Source of the DNA: an uncultured bacterium
GTDB taxonomy: Bacteria; Cyanobacteriota; Vampirovibrionia; Gastranaerophilales; Gastranaerophilaceae
Assembly: GCA_949284715.1 (NCBI GenBank)
Contig: CASDWH010000029.1
Location: 1-64,000 of the forward strand
Length of the DNA stretch: 64,000 bases
Reading direction: 5' to 3'
The stretch's first letter is position 1. The number at the start of each line of letters is the position of its first letter. The translations under genes were made by a program, and so were the position numbers. Shown piece by piece: positions 24,023-33,639 of the stretch. The notes under the pieces were generated by a model, which was not told the origin of the DNA, did not search any database, and worked only from the letters and a program-made list of their open reading frames with translations.

Positions 24023-24535
24023 CTATAATAAATCAGCTAAATCTTCTGCAAGCTGCTTTTTAGCGTTATAAATTCTTGATTTTACAGTACCGAGCGGAAC
24101 TTTAATCTTTTTTGAAATTTCTTCATAACTCAAGCCTTCAATTTCTGCCAGAATTATTACTTCTTTAAATTTAGGTTTAAGATTATGTATTGCCTTAATA
24201 ATTCTTTTTTGCCGGAGTTTTGATACAAATTCAGTTTCCGGATTACTTTTTTTGTCCTTTATTGATGTGATAATATCATTTTCATCATCATTTGCGGGTT
24301 GTTCCATCCTGTAGGCGGCAGATTTCAGGTAATCTTTTGAAATATTTCGTGCAATTGTACAAATCCAGCTTTTAAAACTGCCTATTGCCTGATATTTGTC
24401 TGAGTTCTTGTAAACTCTTAGATATACTTCTTGTTCCAGATCTTCGTTATGTTCGTTTGTTACTGATTTAATTACCTGTCTTACCGAAGCTCCGTGTTCT
24501 TTTATTATTTTTGAAAAATCCATTAACTTATTCAT
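24023..24535 (-). CDS. ECF (RpoE-like) sigma factor
   Basis: 170 residues. Region 2: EHNEDLEQEVYLRVYKNSDKYQ, then FKSWICTIARNISKDYLK. Region 4: RQKRIIKAIHNLKPKFKEVIILAEIEGLSYEEISKKIKVPLGTVKSRIYNAKKQL, with the helix-turn-helix. No region 3, as expected for ECF. The start overlaps the end of the anti-sigma gene upstream by 8 bp, so translational coupling sets the ratio. It heads the transcription of an envelope stress response with the Spy-like gene 11 bp downstream. Confidence 0.9.
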   Translation of the reverse strand: MNKLMDFSKIIKEHGASVRQVIKSVTNEHNEDLEQEVYLRVYKNSDKYQAIGSFKSWICTIARNISKDYLKSAAYRMEQPANDDENDIITSIKDKKSNPETEFVSKLRQKRIIKAIHNLKPKFKEVIILAEIEGLSYEEISKKIKVPLGTVKSRIYNAKKQLAEDLADLL

Positions 24536-24878
24536 CCACCATAATTAACCCGTAACTATCAGTCGGGAACCCCAATGCTTCAGGGGTTAGCTGTTCGCCG
24601 TATATAATTTGCTCTACAATTCTATACCGGCTGTCTGCTGTTTGGAATGTAACTCCTGCAAATAGAACCATACACAGAATGCATGCGATTTTTATATGGA
24701 TATATTTATCCTTTCGCTTTGCAAATTCTGGTTTTACTTCTGCTATTAGTTCTGAAACGCGGTTCATTTTTTCGTACTCGCGCCTGCAATCATCGCATTC
24801 CAGAAGATGTTTTTGGAATTCTTCTTCCGGTGCAAAGGTAAATAAGGCTTCATATTTGTCACATTTTTTACTTGCCAT
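24528..24878 (-). CDS. Zinc-finger anti-sigma factor, membrane-anchored
   Basis: 116 residues. The N-terminal zinc anti-sigma motif reads H-L-L-E-C-D-D-C (H-x3-C-x2-C) after an upstream Cys (KKCDKYEAL). One membrane segment lies at about residues 62-80 (IKIACILCMVLFAGVTF) with a short extracytoplasmic tail. Such proteins hold an ECF sigma factor at the membrane until a signal releases it. Here the anti-sigma gene comes before its sigma gene, the reverse of the common order. Shine-Dalgarno GAGGAAA. Confidence 0.8.
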   Translation of the reverse strand: MASKKCDKYEALFTFAPEEEFQKHLLECDDCRREYEKMNRVSELIAEVKPEFAKRKDKYIHIKIACILCMVLFAGVTFQTADSRYRIVEQIIYGEQLTPEALGFPTDSYGLIMVDE

Positions 24879-24930
24879 TTTTGTTTCCTCTATATTTTTA
24901 TAACGAAACAGAATTTAGAAAGTTCATTTT

Positions 24931-26238
24931 TTATACAATTACCCCTGTTAAGTCATAAATATCTGCGGCAGTAATTTTAATATTTTCTATGTCGCCGGGT
25001 ACAACAGGTTCCTGTGTTTTAATATTGACGACTCCGTCGACCTCCGGAGCATCGTATTGAGTTCTTGCAATTACGTGACCATTGTCTGAAAATCCTTCTA
25101 TAATACATGGCATGGTTTTGCCTATGAATTTTTTATTTCTTTCAAGTGAAATTTCCTGCTGTAATTGCATTAATTTTTTTTGTCGTTCTCTTTTTGTTTT
25201 TGCACTGATTTGCGGTTTCATTGTATAAGACGGGGTGCCTTTTTCTCTTGAGTACATAAAAACACCGAGTCTGTCGAATTTTGTATCTTTAATAAAGTTG
25301 TAAAGATGTTCAAATTCCTCTTCGGTTTCTCCGGGATATCCTGTAATAAAAGCAGTTCTTATTGCGGCTCCGGGAATTTTTTCTCTGATATGTTTGACAA
25401 GTTCTCTGTAATCCATAACCGGTCTGTTCATGCGCTTAAGCATATCGGGATGGGAGTGCTGGAGCGGGATATCTATGTATTTTACTACTTTATCAAGTTT
25501 GGCAATAGTTTCTAAGAGTTCATCATTAATCATTGCCGGATGTGTGTACATAATTCTTATCCAGCAGAGGTCTTCGATTTTGTTGAGTTCTTCCAGCAAT
25601 TTTGCTAATGAAGGTTTGTGATAAATATCAACACCGTAGTATGAAGAATCCTGTGCGATTAGGATAATTTCTGTAACTCCTTTGTCTACGAGTTCTTTGG
25701 CTTCTTTAATAATATTTTCAATATTGCGTGAGTGGTATTTACCGCGCAGGTGCGGGATGATACAGTAACCGCAGTTGTAATTACATCCTTCTGCGATTTT
25801 TAAATAAGAACTTGCGCCCATTGTTATTTGCTGCCTTTTTATATTTTCGGGGTAAATATAATCAGGGTTTTGATTAACCGCTTCAATATATTCTTCGCCC
25901 GAAAGAATTTTTTCGATAATTTCCGGAAGATTTAAGAAGTCTGTTGTTCCGACAGTACCTTTTATTTCAGGGATTGCGTCTTTAAGTTCTTTTCTGTGTT
26001 TTTGGGATAAACATCCGGTAACAATTATATTTTTACCGTATTCAACTTGCTGCAGGATGCTTTTTATCGACTCACGCTCTGCATCGCAAATAAAAGAGCA
26101 GGTGTTTATGATAACAATATCTGCACTGCTGTCATCCAGTGATACTTCATAACCTTTATCTGAGAGCAGGCCGAACATTAGTTCGCTGTCTATTAAATTT
26201 TTAGCACATCCGTGAGTTATTATACCAATCTTTGTCAT
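24931..26238 (-). CDS. rimO: Ribosomal protein uS12 methylthiotransferase
   Basis: 435 residues. UPF0004 N-terminal domain with three cluster Cys (THGCAKN, NTCSFICDA, TGCLSQ), radical SAM core EGCNYNCGYC near residue 150, and a C-terminal TRAM domain (about 370-435). The HGCAKNLIDSE opening separates RimO from MiaB. It adds a methylthio group to Asp89 of ribosomal protein S12. Start ATG 26238 follows a TAAAAT box by six bases, without Shine-Dalgarno. Confidence 0.93.
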   Translation of the reverse strand: MTKIGIITHGCAKNLIDSELMFGLLSDKGYEVSLDDSSADIVIINTCSFICDAERESIKSILQQVEYGKNIIVTGCLSQKHRKELKDAIPEIKGTVGTTDFLNLPEIIEKILSGEEYIEAVNQNPDYIYPENIKRQQITMGASSYLKIAEGCNYNCGYCIIPHLRGKYHSRNIENIIKEAKELVDKGVTEIILIAQDSSYYGVDIYHKPSLAKLLEELNKIEDLCWIRIMYTHPAMINDELLETIAKLDKVVKYIDIPLQHSHPDMLKRMNRPVMDYRELVKHIREKIPGAAIRTAFITGYPGETEEEFEHLYNFIKDTKFDRLGVFMYSREKGTPSYTMKPQISAKTKRERQKKLMQLQQEISLERNKKFIGKTMPCIIEGFSDNGHVIARTQYDAPEVDGVVNIKTQEPVVPGDIENIKITAADIYDLTGVIV

Positions 26239-26244
26239 ATACTG

Positions 26245-26250
26245 ATTTTA
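26245..26250 (-). promoter_or_regulatory. -10 box of leaderless rimO transcript
   Basis: TAAAAT on the minus strand, six bases, then ATG 26238. Confidence 0.45.
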
Positions 26251-26286
26251 GCATAAATAACCTGTAAACGTATATTCTTAAGTTGT

Positions 26287-26396
26287 TATACTCAAAAAAT
26301 TGGAAAAAGAAAATAACATGTGCAACAATACTGGTGATGTCTCTTTTACTAATAAGCACCCCCGTTTTGCTCCTTTTTAGCGGGGGATTTTTTTGT
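26287..26396 (+). ncRNA. Candidate small RNA between rimO and the histidine kinase gene
   Basis: A TATACT box at 26287-26292 (weak TGTAAA upstream) is followed about 70 bases later by a clear plus-strand terminator: CCCCCG (26359-26364), CGGGGG (26381-26386), then a T run. No plus-strand gene lies between. The loop contains GCTCCTTTTTAG, whose CTCCT is complementary to Shine-Dalgarno sequences. Both neighbours are on minus, so the terminator has no other obvious user. Confidence 0.35.
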
Positions 26397-26397
26397 T

Positions 26398-28074
26398 TTA
26401 AAATTTGGTTAATGTAACTTTGGCAATAAATCCCCATTCTTCATTTGAATAAAGTTTTATTGTTCCGTTCATTGCTTCCACCAAACCTTTTACAATGAAT
26501 AGACCTAGTCCTGTTCCGCGTGTTGTGCGGGTTGTTGTATTGTCGAGGCGTGTAAACTTTCCGAATAGTGTATTGAGTGTTTCTTTGGATAATAGTTCGT
26601 ATTTATTTTTAAACAGGATAGAAACATTATCGGGTGTTTGTTCAATGTCTATATGGATTTCAGAATTTTCCGGTGCATATTTAAGCCCGTTTTCTATAAG
26701 GTTTACAAAAACCTGTTCAAGCCGGTCTGCATCTGCAAGGACAAATGTTCCGTCGTTAGGAATATTGTTTACAATTGTTTTGCCGGAATCGTTTTTAACC
26801 AGAGTAAGCGCATTTTCTATGACTGAGTACAGGTCAATTTCATCAAGGTTTACATTAAGCCGTAATCCTTCTATTTCCGGTATAACAAGCAAATCCTCAA
26901 CAAGCCGTTTAAGACGTTCTGATTGTTTTTTAATTATATGCAGTGATTTCTGTTTAGTTTCTTCATCTATTTGGATATCCTGTCTTAAAAGTCTTGAAGT
27001 ATATCCCTGAATACTTGTTAACGGGGTTCTAAACTCGTGGCTTACTGTATCAATCATACTTGAACGAAATTCATTTAACTGTTTTAACATTTTGTTTTTC
27101 TTTTTTAACTGCTGGTGTGTTTTTTGAATCTGGCGCACCATCCGGTTAAATTCGTATGATAAGAAGATAATTTCGTAGGGGGTGAAAATGTTTGTTAACA
27201 GCCGGATTTTTCTCTCATAATTTCCTTTTGATATTGCTATGATGGCCTTGAATAATTGTCTTATATTTATATAAAGATAGTACGTATAAAGCCCGATAAC
27301 AAAAAATATGGTTAAAGCGGATATTATAAGTGTTAATATGATTTTATCCCTGTTATATGAAATATGTTCTCTAGTGATTCCCTGAGTTGTGTTTACAATA
27401 ATAGTTGCATCTACATTTGATTTTTGAAGATAAACAAGCGGCTGGTTTTTAATATCTCCATATATTACGGCTTCATCATGTTTTAGTTTTTTAGGCAGAA
27501 GTTCAAGACTTTTTCTAAAAACATCTTCGGTATAGTTATGTGATGCAATTAATTCGTGGTCTGCATCTATTACGTAGATTTGCCGCTTTTCTTCTTCGAT
27601 TGAGCGGAAGAGATTAGATTTTACGGTATCTACATTAAACGTAAGCCCTAAATAGCGGCCGTCGTATGTTGGCGTACCTATAGTAATAATATGATTTGCA
27701 AGGTTGTTTTTATCTATTTTATCGAATTCTTCTTTCGTATTTACAATAAAAGCACTCTCAAAAAACTCGGATTCTTTAAGTACATCTTCTAAAAAAGCTT
27801 TTTCTTTTTGCGGGGGCAGATATTTTAATTGCAGATTAAGCTGATTTAGTTCACCATTTACTGTAGAGTCAAAGAAATCTATTTCATCAGAAATCATATT
27901 AGCAAGAAGCAGTGCTGTATTTTGGAGCTGCGCTCTTACTGCGTGCTGGTTAACATTATTGACAATAATGGCAGATATTGTCATTGGCGCAAGAACGGCA
28001 ATAAAAAGCACCAGAATTATCTGTTCTGCTATTTTTAATTTTCTTAGTTTTAATTGTTTCATTCTATTCACCAA
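26398..28074 (-). CDS. Sensor histidine kinase
   Basis: 558 residues. Membrane helix at about 15-40, extracytoplasmic sensor region of about 210 residues (a Cache-like stretch, IITIGTPTYDGRYLGLTFNVD), second helix at about 245-270, HAMP-like linker, HisKA with the phospho-acceptor in MIDTVSHEFRTPLTSIQGY near residue 340, then HATPase with N box NLIENGLKYA and G box TRGTGLGLFIVKGL. Its first codons overlap the response regulator gene by 11 bp, so the two are a cognate pair translated in sequence. Ligand unknown. Confidence 0.92.
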   Translation of the reverse strand: MVNRMKQLKLRKLKIAEQIILVLFIAVLAPMTISAIIVNNVNQHAVRAQLQNTALLLANMISDEIDFFDSTVNGELNQLNLQLKYLPPQKEKAFLEDVLKESEFFESAFIVNTKEEFDKIDKNNLANHIITIGTPTYDGRYLGLTFNVDTVKSNLFRSIEEEKRQIYVIDADHELIASHNYTEDVFRKSLELLPKKLKHDEAVIYGDIKNQPLVYLQKSNVDATIIVNTTQGITREHISYNRDKIILTLIISALTIFFVIGLYTYYLYINIRQLFKAIIAISKGNYERKIRLLTNIFTPYEIIFLSYEFNRMVRQIQKTHQQLKKKNKMLKQLNEFRSSMIDTVSHEFRTPLTSIQGYTSRLLRQDIQIDEETKQKSLHIIKKQSERLKRLVEDLLVIPEIEGLRLNVNLDEIDLYSVIENALTLVKNDSGKTIVNNIPNDGTFVLADADRLEQVFVNLIENGLKYAPENSEIHIDIEQTPDNVSILFKNKYELLSKETLNTLFGKFTRLDNTTTRTTRGTGLGLFIVKGLVEAMNGTIKLYSNEEWGFIAKVTLTKF

Positions 28075-28765
28075 AAGGAGTCAGCTTGTAACCGACGTTT
28101 GTGACCGTATGAAGATATTTGGGGTTTTTAGAGTCGGTTTCAATTTTGTTTCTAAGTCCGCCTACATGCACACGCAGCATTCTTACATCTTCGTTACTAT
28201 CGTATCCCCAGACTTCTTCAAGAAGTGTTGCAAGGGTTACAGGAGTATTAAAGTGCTGCATAAGGCTGTATAATATTTCAAACTCTGTCGGCGTGAGTTT
28301 GATTTTCTTGTTTAGTATAATGCATTCAAGGCTTTCGGGCAGAATTTCAATATCCCCCATTTCAAGGATTTCTCCGGATTGTGTAATTTGTGCTGCTGAT
28401 TTTTGGTTTCGTTTTAATAAAACTTTTATCCTTAAAAGCACTTCCTGAACATCAAAAGGTTTTACAAGATAATCATCTGCCCCGCAGTTAAAACCAATGG
28501 TTTTATCATCAATCGTTCCCTTGGCGGTAAGCATAAGTATAGGCACCGCAAGCTTTGCCTGTCGTATCTTTTCACAGACATCAAAGCCGTTTATTTTGGG
28601 CATCATAACATCAAGGATTATTAAGTCGTATACATTATTAAGAGCTTTATGCAAACCTTCTGCGCCGTCTTTTGCAGTGTCTGTAAAATATCCGCTCTGC
28701 GCAATATCAAATTCTAATAAATCTCTGATTTCTTCGTCATCATCAACAATAAGTATTCTTTGCAT
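28064..28765 (-). CDS. OmpR-family response regulator
   Basis: 233 residues. Receiver domain 1-118 with acidic pocket DDDEE, phospho-acceptor Asp in LIILDVMMP and Lys in LVKPFDVQE. Winged-helix DNA-binding domain at about 135-230 (KLTPTEFEILYSLMQH ... RMLRVHVGGLRNKIE). It precedes and overlaps the kinase gene. Shine-Dalgarno AGGGGCT. Confidence 0.94.
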   Translation of the reverse strand: MQRILIVDDDEEIRDLLEFDIAQSGYFTDTAKDGAEGLHKALNNVYDLIILDVMMPKINGFDVCEKIRQAKLAVPILMLTAKGTIDDKTIGFNCGADDYLVKPFDVQEVLLRIKVLLKRNQKSAAQITQSGEILEMGDIEILPESLECIILNKKIKLTPTEFEILYSLMQHFNTPVTLATLLEEVWGYDSNEDVRMLRVHVGGLRNKIETDSKNPKYLHTVTNVGYKLTPFGE

Positions 28766-28885
28766 AGCCCCTGTAAACCTTTCATTACCTTCTGATTTTA
28801 ACTTAAATTCAAAAGCCGGTCAATGTTATCAGGTTGATTTTTAAATTCTTTTTAATTATAATTTCTATACTGTAGGAGAGAGGCA

Positions 28886-29140
28886 ATGTTACCAATTATA
28901 ACAGAAGAATTATCAGCGTTGGTTTATGACGAAGTTTTTAAAAATGTTGCGGCCTGGCGTAAGAAAATGGTTAATCATTTAAAGGAAGAAAATCCCGAGA
29001 TTAATTCTGCTATTCTTGAAATAGCCAAGAGAACAGAACTTGATCCCAAAGCTGTGGCGCTTGGTGCGTATATGACATACCGTTTAGTTGAAACAGCGGC
29101 TGATGAGGCCGATGACAGCGGTCAGGAAAGTAATTTATAA
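28886..29140 (+). CDS. Small unknown acidic protein
   Basis: 84 residues, not recognised. Strong Shine-Dalgarno (GTAGGAGAGAGG) and a clean terminator directly after the stop, so it is a real, separately ended transcript. Composition suggests a compact helical bundle (EVFKNVAAWRKKMVNHLKEE ... LDPKAVALGAYMTYRLVETAA) with an acidic tail. No membrane segment. Confidence 0.65.
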   Translation: MLPIITEELSALVYDEVFKNVAAWRKKMVNHLKEENPEINSAILEIAKRTELDPKAVALGAYMTYRLVETAADEADDSGQESNL

Positions 29141-29165
29141 AAAGCCCCTGAAGGGGGCTTTTTTT
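29140..29165 (+). terminator. Terminator between small gene and DHA2 exporter
   Basis: AAGCCCC, GGGGCTT and seven T. The next gene's GGAGGTGG starts a few bases later, so some read-through may feed it. Confidence 0.8.
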
Positions 29166-29183
29166 ATGGAGGTGGTTAAGAGC

Positions 29184-30575
29184 TTGCATAATAGTGATTT
29201 GAAATGGATGATTATATGGGTTACTGTAATCGGAAATTTTATTTCGATGCTTGATTCTACAACCGTTAATATTGCATTATATGAAATATCTAAAAGTTTG
29301 AATGAACCGGTCACTGCTGTACAGTGGGTTGTTGTATCATATATGCTTATACTGACTGTATTTTTGCCATTCTTTGGTAAGTTAAGCGGTATTTGTCCGC
29401 GTAATAAACTTTACGCTTCGGGATTCTTGATTTTTTCATTCGGTTCATTGTTAAGCTTTTTATCCCATAGTTTGCCGATGTTGATTGCAAGCAGGTGTAT
29501 TGAGGCGTTTGGGGCATCAATACTGGTATCAAATGCATTATCAATCATTGCAAGTATGTTTAAGGGTAAGAATAGAGGTAAAGCTCTTGGGATGAATGGT
29601 GCGATTGTTGCATTTGGCTCAATGAGCGGCCCTGCACTTGCAGGTGTTTTGATAAATTATTTCGGCTGGAACACTGTATTTTTACCGGGGTGTATTATAT
29701 CTTTTATTGCGGCGATTTTATCGTACCGATTAATTCCTGCATATCACCCTCCTGTTGTTGATAGTAAATTTGATTACAAAGGATTTCTATATTTTACAGT
29801 ATTTTTGTTTTCACTCTTAACTACTATTTCTCAGGGGCATGTCTGGGGATGGGAGTCGGGGAAAATAAAAATTCTGGTGCTTCTTTTTATTATTTCTACG
29901 ATAATGTTTATTGTACGTGAACTTAAAGTTTCTTATGCACTGGTTGATTTTGCGCTGTTTAAGATAAAGTCGTTTACACTTGGAAATATCGCATTAAACC
30001 TGTCTTACTGGGGTGTTTTTGGAATAGGTATAACATTTCCTTTATACGCGCAGAAAGTTATAGGACTCTCTCCGATGATAACAGGATTTATAGTCCTTAC
30101 GTTTTCTGTGTCGTTAATTCTTACAGCGCCGGTTGCAGGGAGTATCGCAGGAAAAAAAGGAAGTAAGTATTTGACACTGGGCGGCGGGATTATGTTTACG
30201 TTAGCGTTAATTTTATTTTCATCTCTAAATGAAACAGCCCCCGTATGGAAAATGATAGCGGCAGAATTAATGATGGGTGTCGGTAACGGACTTTTTCAAT
30301 CTCCGTCAAATATGGGCATTTTATCGGAAGTGGATACAAAACATCTCGGGGTTGCAGGCGGCATGCTTGCGCTTGCAAGAAACACCGGCATGATAATGGG
30401 AATTGCTGTTGCAATAAACATACTTGAAATACTATTAAGCTATTTTACCGCAGCGGCTGTTTCTAATCCGTTTCTTTCAGCTTATCAATATACAGTGAGA
30501 TTTCTTGCTGTTTTTGCAATAATATGCACAGTATTTGCATACTTTGCGTATAAAAATGAAAAAGTAAATGCTTAA
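29184..30575 (+). CDS. DHA2-family MFS drug exporter (EmrB/QacA-like)
   Basis: 463 residues from TTG 29184, which has GGAGGTGG eight bases upstream; ATG 29166 is an in-frame alternative but overlaps that site. About 14 membrane helices. Motif C-like and DHA2 signatures: LDSTTVNIALYEISKSL at the start (the D/T-V-N-I-A-L motif D1), QWVVVSYMLILTVFLPFFGKLSG, and a middle segment GPALAGVLINYFGWNTVFLPG (antiporter motif C). Likely proton-coupled efflux of toxic organic compounds. No membrane-fusion partner (EmrA) is adjacent. Confidence 0.85.
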   Translation: MHNSDLKWMIIWVTVIGNFISMLDSTTVNIALYEISKSLNEPVTAVQWVVVSYMLILTVFLPFFGKLSGICPRNKLYASGFLIFSFGSLLSFLSHSLPMLIASRCIEAFGASILVSNALSIIASMFKGKNRGKALGMNGAIVAFGSMSGPALAGVLINYFGWNTVFLPGCIISFIAAILSYRLIPAYHPPVVDSKFDYKGFLYFTVFLFSLLTTISQGHVWGWESGKIKILVLLFIISTIMFIVRELKVSYALVDFALFKIKSFTLGNIALNLSYWGVFGIGITFPLYAQKVIGLSPMITGFIVLTFSVSLILTAPVAGSIAGKKGSKYLTLGGGIMFTLALILFSSLNETAPVWKMIAAELMMGVGNGLFQSPSNMGILSEVDTKHLGVAGGMLALARNTGMIMGIAVAINILEILLSYFTAAAVSNPFLSAYQYTVRFLAVFAIICTVFAYFAYKNEKVNA

Positions 30576-30577
30576 AT

Positions 30578-30614
30578 AAAAAACTGCCATCCATTTATGG
30601 ATGGCAGTTTTTGT
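30578..30614. terminator. Bidirectional terminator
   Basis: AAACTGCCATCCAT and ATGGATGGCAGTTT with T runs on both strands, between the converging exporter and pfp genes. Confidence 0.85.
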
Positions 30615-30623
30615 ATGTTTAGC

Positions 30624-32306
30624 TTATACAGCAGCCGGAGTTTTGGATTTTTCAAGCTGCAATGTAACCGTTGTTATGTCACAGACAGATGAAGGCCCGA
30701 AGTATTGAATAGCGCCGGGGAATAAATATCTGTCATTCATTGCCCAGTCCTCTCTGTTTTTTGCAAGGCGTTCAAATACAGGGCCGTCAAGTTCAACGAG
30801 AGCTTTCTTTATAACCGGTTTCATTTCACCGTGTCTGCGTTCCATATTCATCATCATAGTAAGAGGTACACCTCCTGCAATCCATTCGCTTGCAGGTGCG
30901 GTAAGGTTTCTTACAGATGATAAATATCCGGTAAAGCCGTTGTTGATAAGTGCAAACGCGTTGTACCCCAATGAGTAGCAGTAATCTGCATCAAAGTTTG
31001 ACGGGAATGCGCATCTTCCTTCATATCCAAAGAAGTGTGACTGCGGTGAAAATTTACCGATATAATCGCCTTGAAGTCTTAATTCTTGTAACTTTGAAGA
31101 AATCATTTCGATTAACAGTTTTTCTGTTTCGATTTTAGATACCTGAACATTTCCGTGAGGATCTCTGTCTGCAAGCAACTGGCCTTTAATAAGCGCCGGG
31201 AGTGAAGAGTAAACTTTTGCATTATCAGGGTCAAGTCTGTTTTCTACTACATCGAATTTTTCTCTGATAGTTGTAGCGTTAACAAAATCGGGGTCTGATT
31301 CAAGAGTTGTCATAATATCGTTTAGGTTTGCAATCATTGATTTCATTTCTGGAATAAACTCGATTAAACCTTCCGGAACGACTGCGATACCAAAATTTTT
31401 ACCTGCATCGGCACGTTTTACTATGATATCTGTAATGTAGTTGACGATTTGTTCAAGTGACATTTTCTTTTGTTCAACTTCTTCGGAAATCATTGTAATA
31501 TTTGGCTGGGTTTGAAGAGCGGCTTCCAGAGCTACGTGAGAAGCACTTCTTCCCATAATCTTAATAAAGTGCCAGTATTTTTTAGCGCTGTTTGCATCTC
31601 TTTGAATATTACCGATAAGTTCTGCATAGGTTTTTGTTGCGGTATCGAATCCGAAGGAGATTTCTATTTGTTCATTCTTAAGGTCGCCATCAATAGTTTT
31701 TGGACAGCCGATAACCTGAATACCTGCATTGTTTGCAACAAACCATTCCGCAAGAAGCGCTGCGTTTGTATTTGAATCATCACCGCCGATAATTACTACA
31801 GCAGAGATATTTAGTTTTTTACAAACCTCTAAAGATTTTTCAAATTGTTCCTGTGTTTCAAGCTTGGTTCTGCCGGAGCCTATAATATCGAAACCGCCTG
31901 TGTTTCTGTATTCATCAATAAACTTATCGTCAAATTCGACATATTTACCGTCAATAATCCCTGACGGGCCGCCTAAAAATCCGTAGAGTTTGTTCGCCGG
32001 ATTGGCTTGTTTTAACGCGTCATAAAGTCCTGCAATAACATTGTGTCCGCCTGGAGCCTGGCCGCCTGAAAGAATAACGCCTACATTTCTTTGCCCGGAC
32101 TCAGATGAAGATTTTGAAGATTTAAATGTAACGGTTGGTTTCCCGTAAGTATTTTTAAATAATTCTTTGATTTCCTCTTTATTATCAACCGCTTCGGTTG
32201 CTCCGCCTTCTTCTATAGAAAGGCGGTTAATGCCTTCTGCCAATGATGAAGGAAGTTTCGGCTGATACTTTAATCTCTCAATTTGTAATGGTGATAAATT
32301 TGTCAT
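30624..32306 (-). CDS. pfp: PPi-dependent 6-phosphofructokinase
   Basis: 560 residues from ATG 32306 (GAAAGGG upstream; the longer frame to 32339 begins at TTG). Long-clade [15 protein letters not shown] has Asp where ATP enzymes have Gly (GGDG), and PKTIDGDL has the Lys that marks diphosphate use. [17 protein letters not shown] is the F6P-binding stretch. The enzyme interconverts fructose 6-phosphate and fructose 1,6-bisphosphate reversibly, saving ATP in a fermenting cell. The preceding ZIP gene overlaps its upstream region and is likely co-transcribed. Confidence 0.92.
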   Translation of the reverse strand: MTNLSPLQIERLKYQPKLPSSLAEGINRLSIEEGGATEAVDNKEEIKELFKNTYGKPTVTFKSSKSSSESGQRNVGVILSGGQAPGGHNVIAGLYDALKQANPANKLYGFLGGPSGIIDGKYVEFDDKFIDEYRNTGGFDIIGSGRTKLETQEQFEKSLEVCKKLNISAVVIIGGDDSNTNAALLAEWFVANNAGIQVIGCPKTIDGDLKNEQIEISFGFDTATKTYAELIGNIQRDANSAKKYWHFIKIMGRSASHVALEAALQTQPNITMISEEVEQKKMSLEQIVNYITDIIVKRADAGKNFGIAVVPEGLIEFIPEMKSMIANLNDIMTTLESDPDFVNATTIREKFDVVENRLDPDNAKVYSSLPALIKGQLLADRDPHGNVQVSKIETEKLLIEMISSKLQELRLQGDYIGKFSPQSHFFGYEGRCAFPSNFDADYCYSLGYNAFALINNGFTGYLSSVRNLTAPASEWIAGGVPLTMMMNMERRHGEMKPVIKKALVELDGPVFERLAKNREDWAMNDRYLFPGAIQYFGPSSVCDITTVTLQLEKSKTPAAV

Positions 32307-32328
32307 AATAAACTTTCCCTTTCTTTTT

Positions 32329-33120
32329 TTATTCGCCAAGTAATAATAAACTTAAATAAATTACGATAACTCCGGAAATAATTCCCTTGATGGCTGAATG
32401 CCAGTCGCCGCATTCATGTGAGAGCGGAAGGAGTGTATCAAATGAAATATAAACCATAATTCCGGCAACAGCGGCAAGTAAAAATCCTACAAACATCTGC
32501 GGCATAAAAAGATTTATCAATATAAGTCCTACAAGCGCGCCGAGCGGTTCTGTCAATCCTGTCCAGAAGGTGTACCATATTGCGTAGCGTTTTTTGCCGG
32601 TTGCGTGATAAATAGGAATTGCAACAGCAATACCTTCCGGAATATTGTGTATTGCAATTGCAAGTGCTACAGAGGCGCCGATTGTAATATCCTGCGCTGA
32701 AACAATGAATGTCGCAAGGCCTTCCGGAAAATTGTGCAGGGCAATCGCAAGTGCTGTAATAAATCCGGCACGTTTGATTTTATGTTTGTGGTCGCATTTT
32801 TCCGGTGATTTAAGAAAATCCGAGTCAATATGGTCAGGAATAAAAATATCAATTAATATTGCAACAATAATTCCTGCAAGAAAACCTCCGAATGCAATCC
32901 AGGCAAAATTATGCGGAAAATGTTTTGCAAGGAGTTCGTTTGCTTCCTCCAGTATTTCCGTAAATGATAAGAAAATCATCACGCCGGCGGAGAATCCCAG
33001 TCCGAGCGAAATAGCTTTCATATTATCACGTTTTATAATAAACGTAATGAATCCGCCGATTAATGTTGCAAGACCGGCCATAAATGTCATTATAAATGGT
33101 AGTTGATATTGTTTGAGCAT
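32329..33120 (-). CDS. zupT: ZIP-family metal transporter
   Basis: 263 residues with eight predicted membrane segments. [10 protein letters not shown] and [13 protein letters not shown] are the paired H-N-x-P-E-G metal sites in helices 4 and 5; [21 protein letters not shown] matches helix 2 of ZupT/ZIP11-type transporters. Imports zinc and possibly iron or manganese across the cytoplasmic membrane. Followed by pfp with only a 22-bp gap. Confidence 0.88.
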   Translation of the reverse strand: MLKQYQLPFIMTFMAGLATLIGGFITFIIKRDNMKAISLGLGFSAGVMIFLSFTEILEEANELLAKHFPHNFAWIAFGGFLAGIIVAILIDIFIPDHIDSDFLKSPEKCDHKHKIKRAGFITALAIALHNFPEGLATFIVSAQDITIGASVALAIAIHNIPEGIAVAIPIYHATGKKRYAIWYTFWTGLTEPLGALVGLILINLFMPQMFVGFLLAAVAGIMVYISFDTLLPLSHECGDWHSAIKGIISGVIVIYLSLLLLGE

Positions 33121-33199
33121 TGTAATATATTCTCCGCTGTAATATTATCACAAACAGAAACAGCGGTAAATATTCCGCATAAATTCTGGGCGGCAGAAA

Positions 33200-33535
33200 T
33201 TACTTTTTCAAACTCTTTAAAAATGCCAGAAAATGTTCTTTTGTGCTGTCCGGCAGATTGATAATAAGATTAAGAATCTCAAAATCAATACTTGTATATT
33301 CAGAAGCTTCAGTTTCTTTTAAAAATCCGAGAAGATATTCAGGGGTAATATCTGTATTTTTAACAAGATTTATTAAAGTTTTTATATCGGGATATGCCTT
33401 GCCGTTTTCGATATTGGATAAATTTTTCTGTTCTAAATCAATATAAGAACAAAATGTATCTTGAGAAAATCGCTTAGATTTTCTATAAGATTTTATTTTT
33501 AAACCTAATTTTGATTTGATATAATCACTATCCAT
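33200..33535 (-). CDS. XRE-family regulator
   Basis: 111 residues. N-terminal helix-turn-helix (KIKSYRKSKRFSQDTFCSYIDLEQKNLSNIE with ENGKAYPDIKTLINL) and a helical C-terminus ending in Lys. Similar in size and layout to the XRE protein at 1897-2208. ATG 33535 lies six bases after a TAGAAT box without Shine-Dalgarno. Targets unknown. Confidence 0.82.
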   Translation of the reverse strand: MDSDYIKSKLGLKIKSYRKSKRFSQDTFCSYIDLEQKNLSNIENGKAYPDIKTLINLVKNTDITPEYLLGFLKETEASEYTSIDFEILNLIINLPDSTKEHFLAFLKSLKK

Positions 33536-33541
33536 ACTTGT

Positions 33542-33547
33542 ATTCTA
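33542..33547 (-). promoter_or_regulatory. -10 box of leaderless XRE transcript
   Basis: TAGAAT on the minus strand, six bases, then ATG 33535. Confidence 0.45.
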
Positions 33548-33639
33548 GATTATGTGTTATTTTTAAATAATCCCATACAGGGTATAATATTGCATTTTTA
33601 TGTTGCTTATGTAATAATAAAACATTGTAGGAGGGGATT

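Noticed and set aside
26201-26437. Minus-strand frame of 78 codons upstream of rimO
   Set aside because: It spans the predicted rimO promoter and an orphan terminator and has no Shine-Dalgarno.
31470-31986. Plus-strand frames opposite pfp, and many similar frames opposite other long genes
   Set aside because: Shadows of well-supported genes; no ribosome site, promoter or domain.
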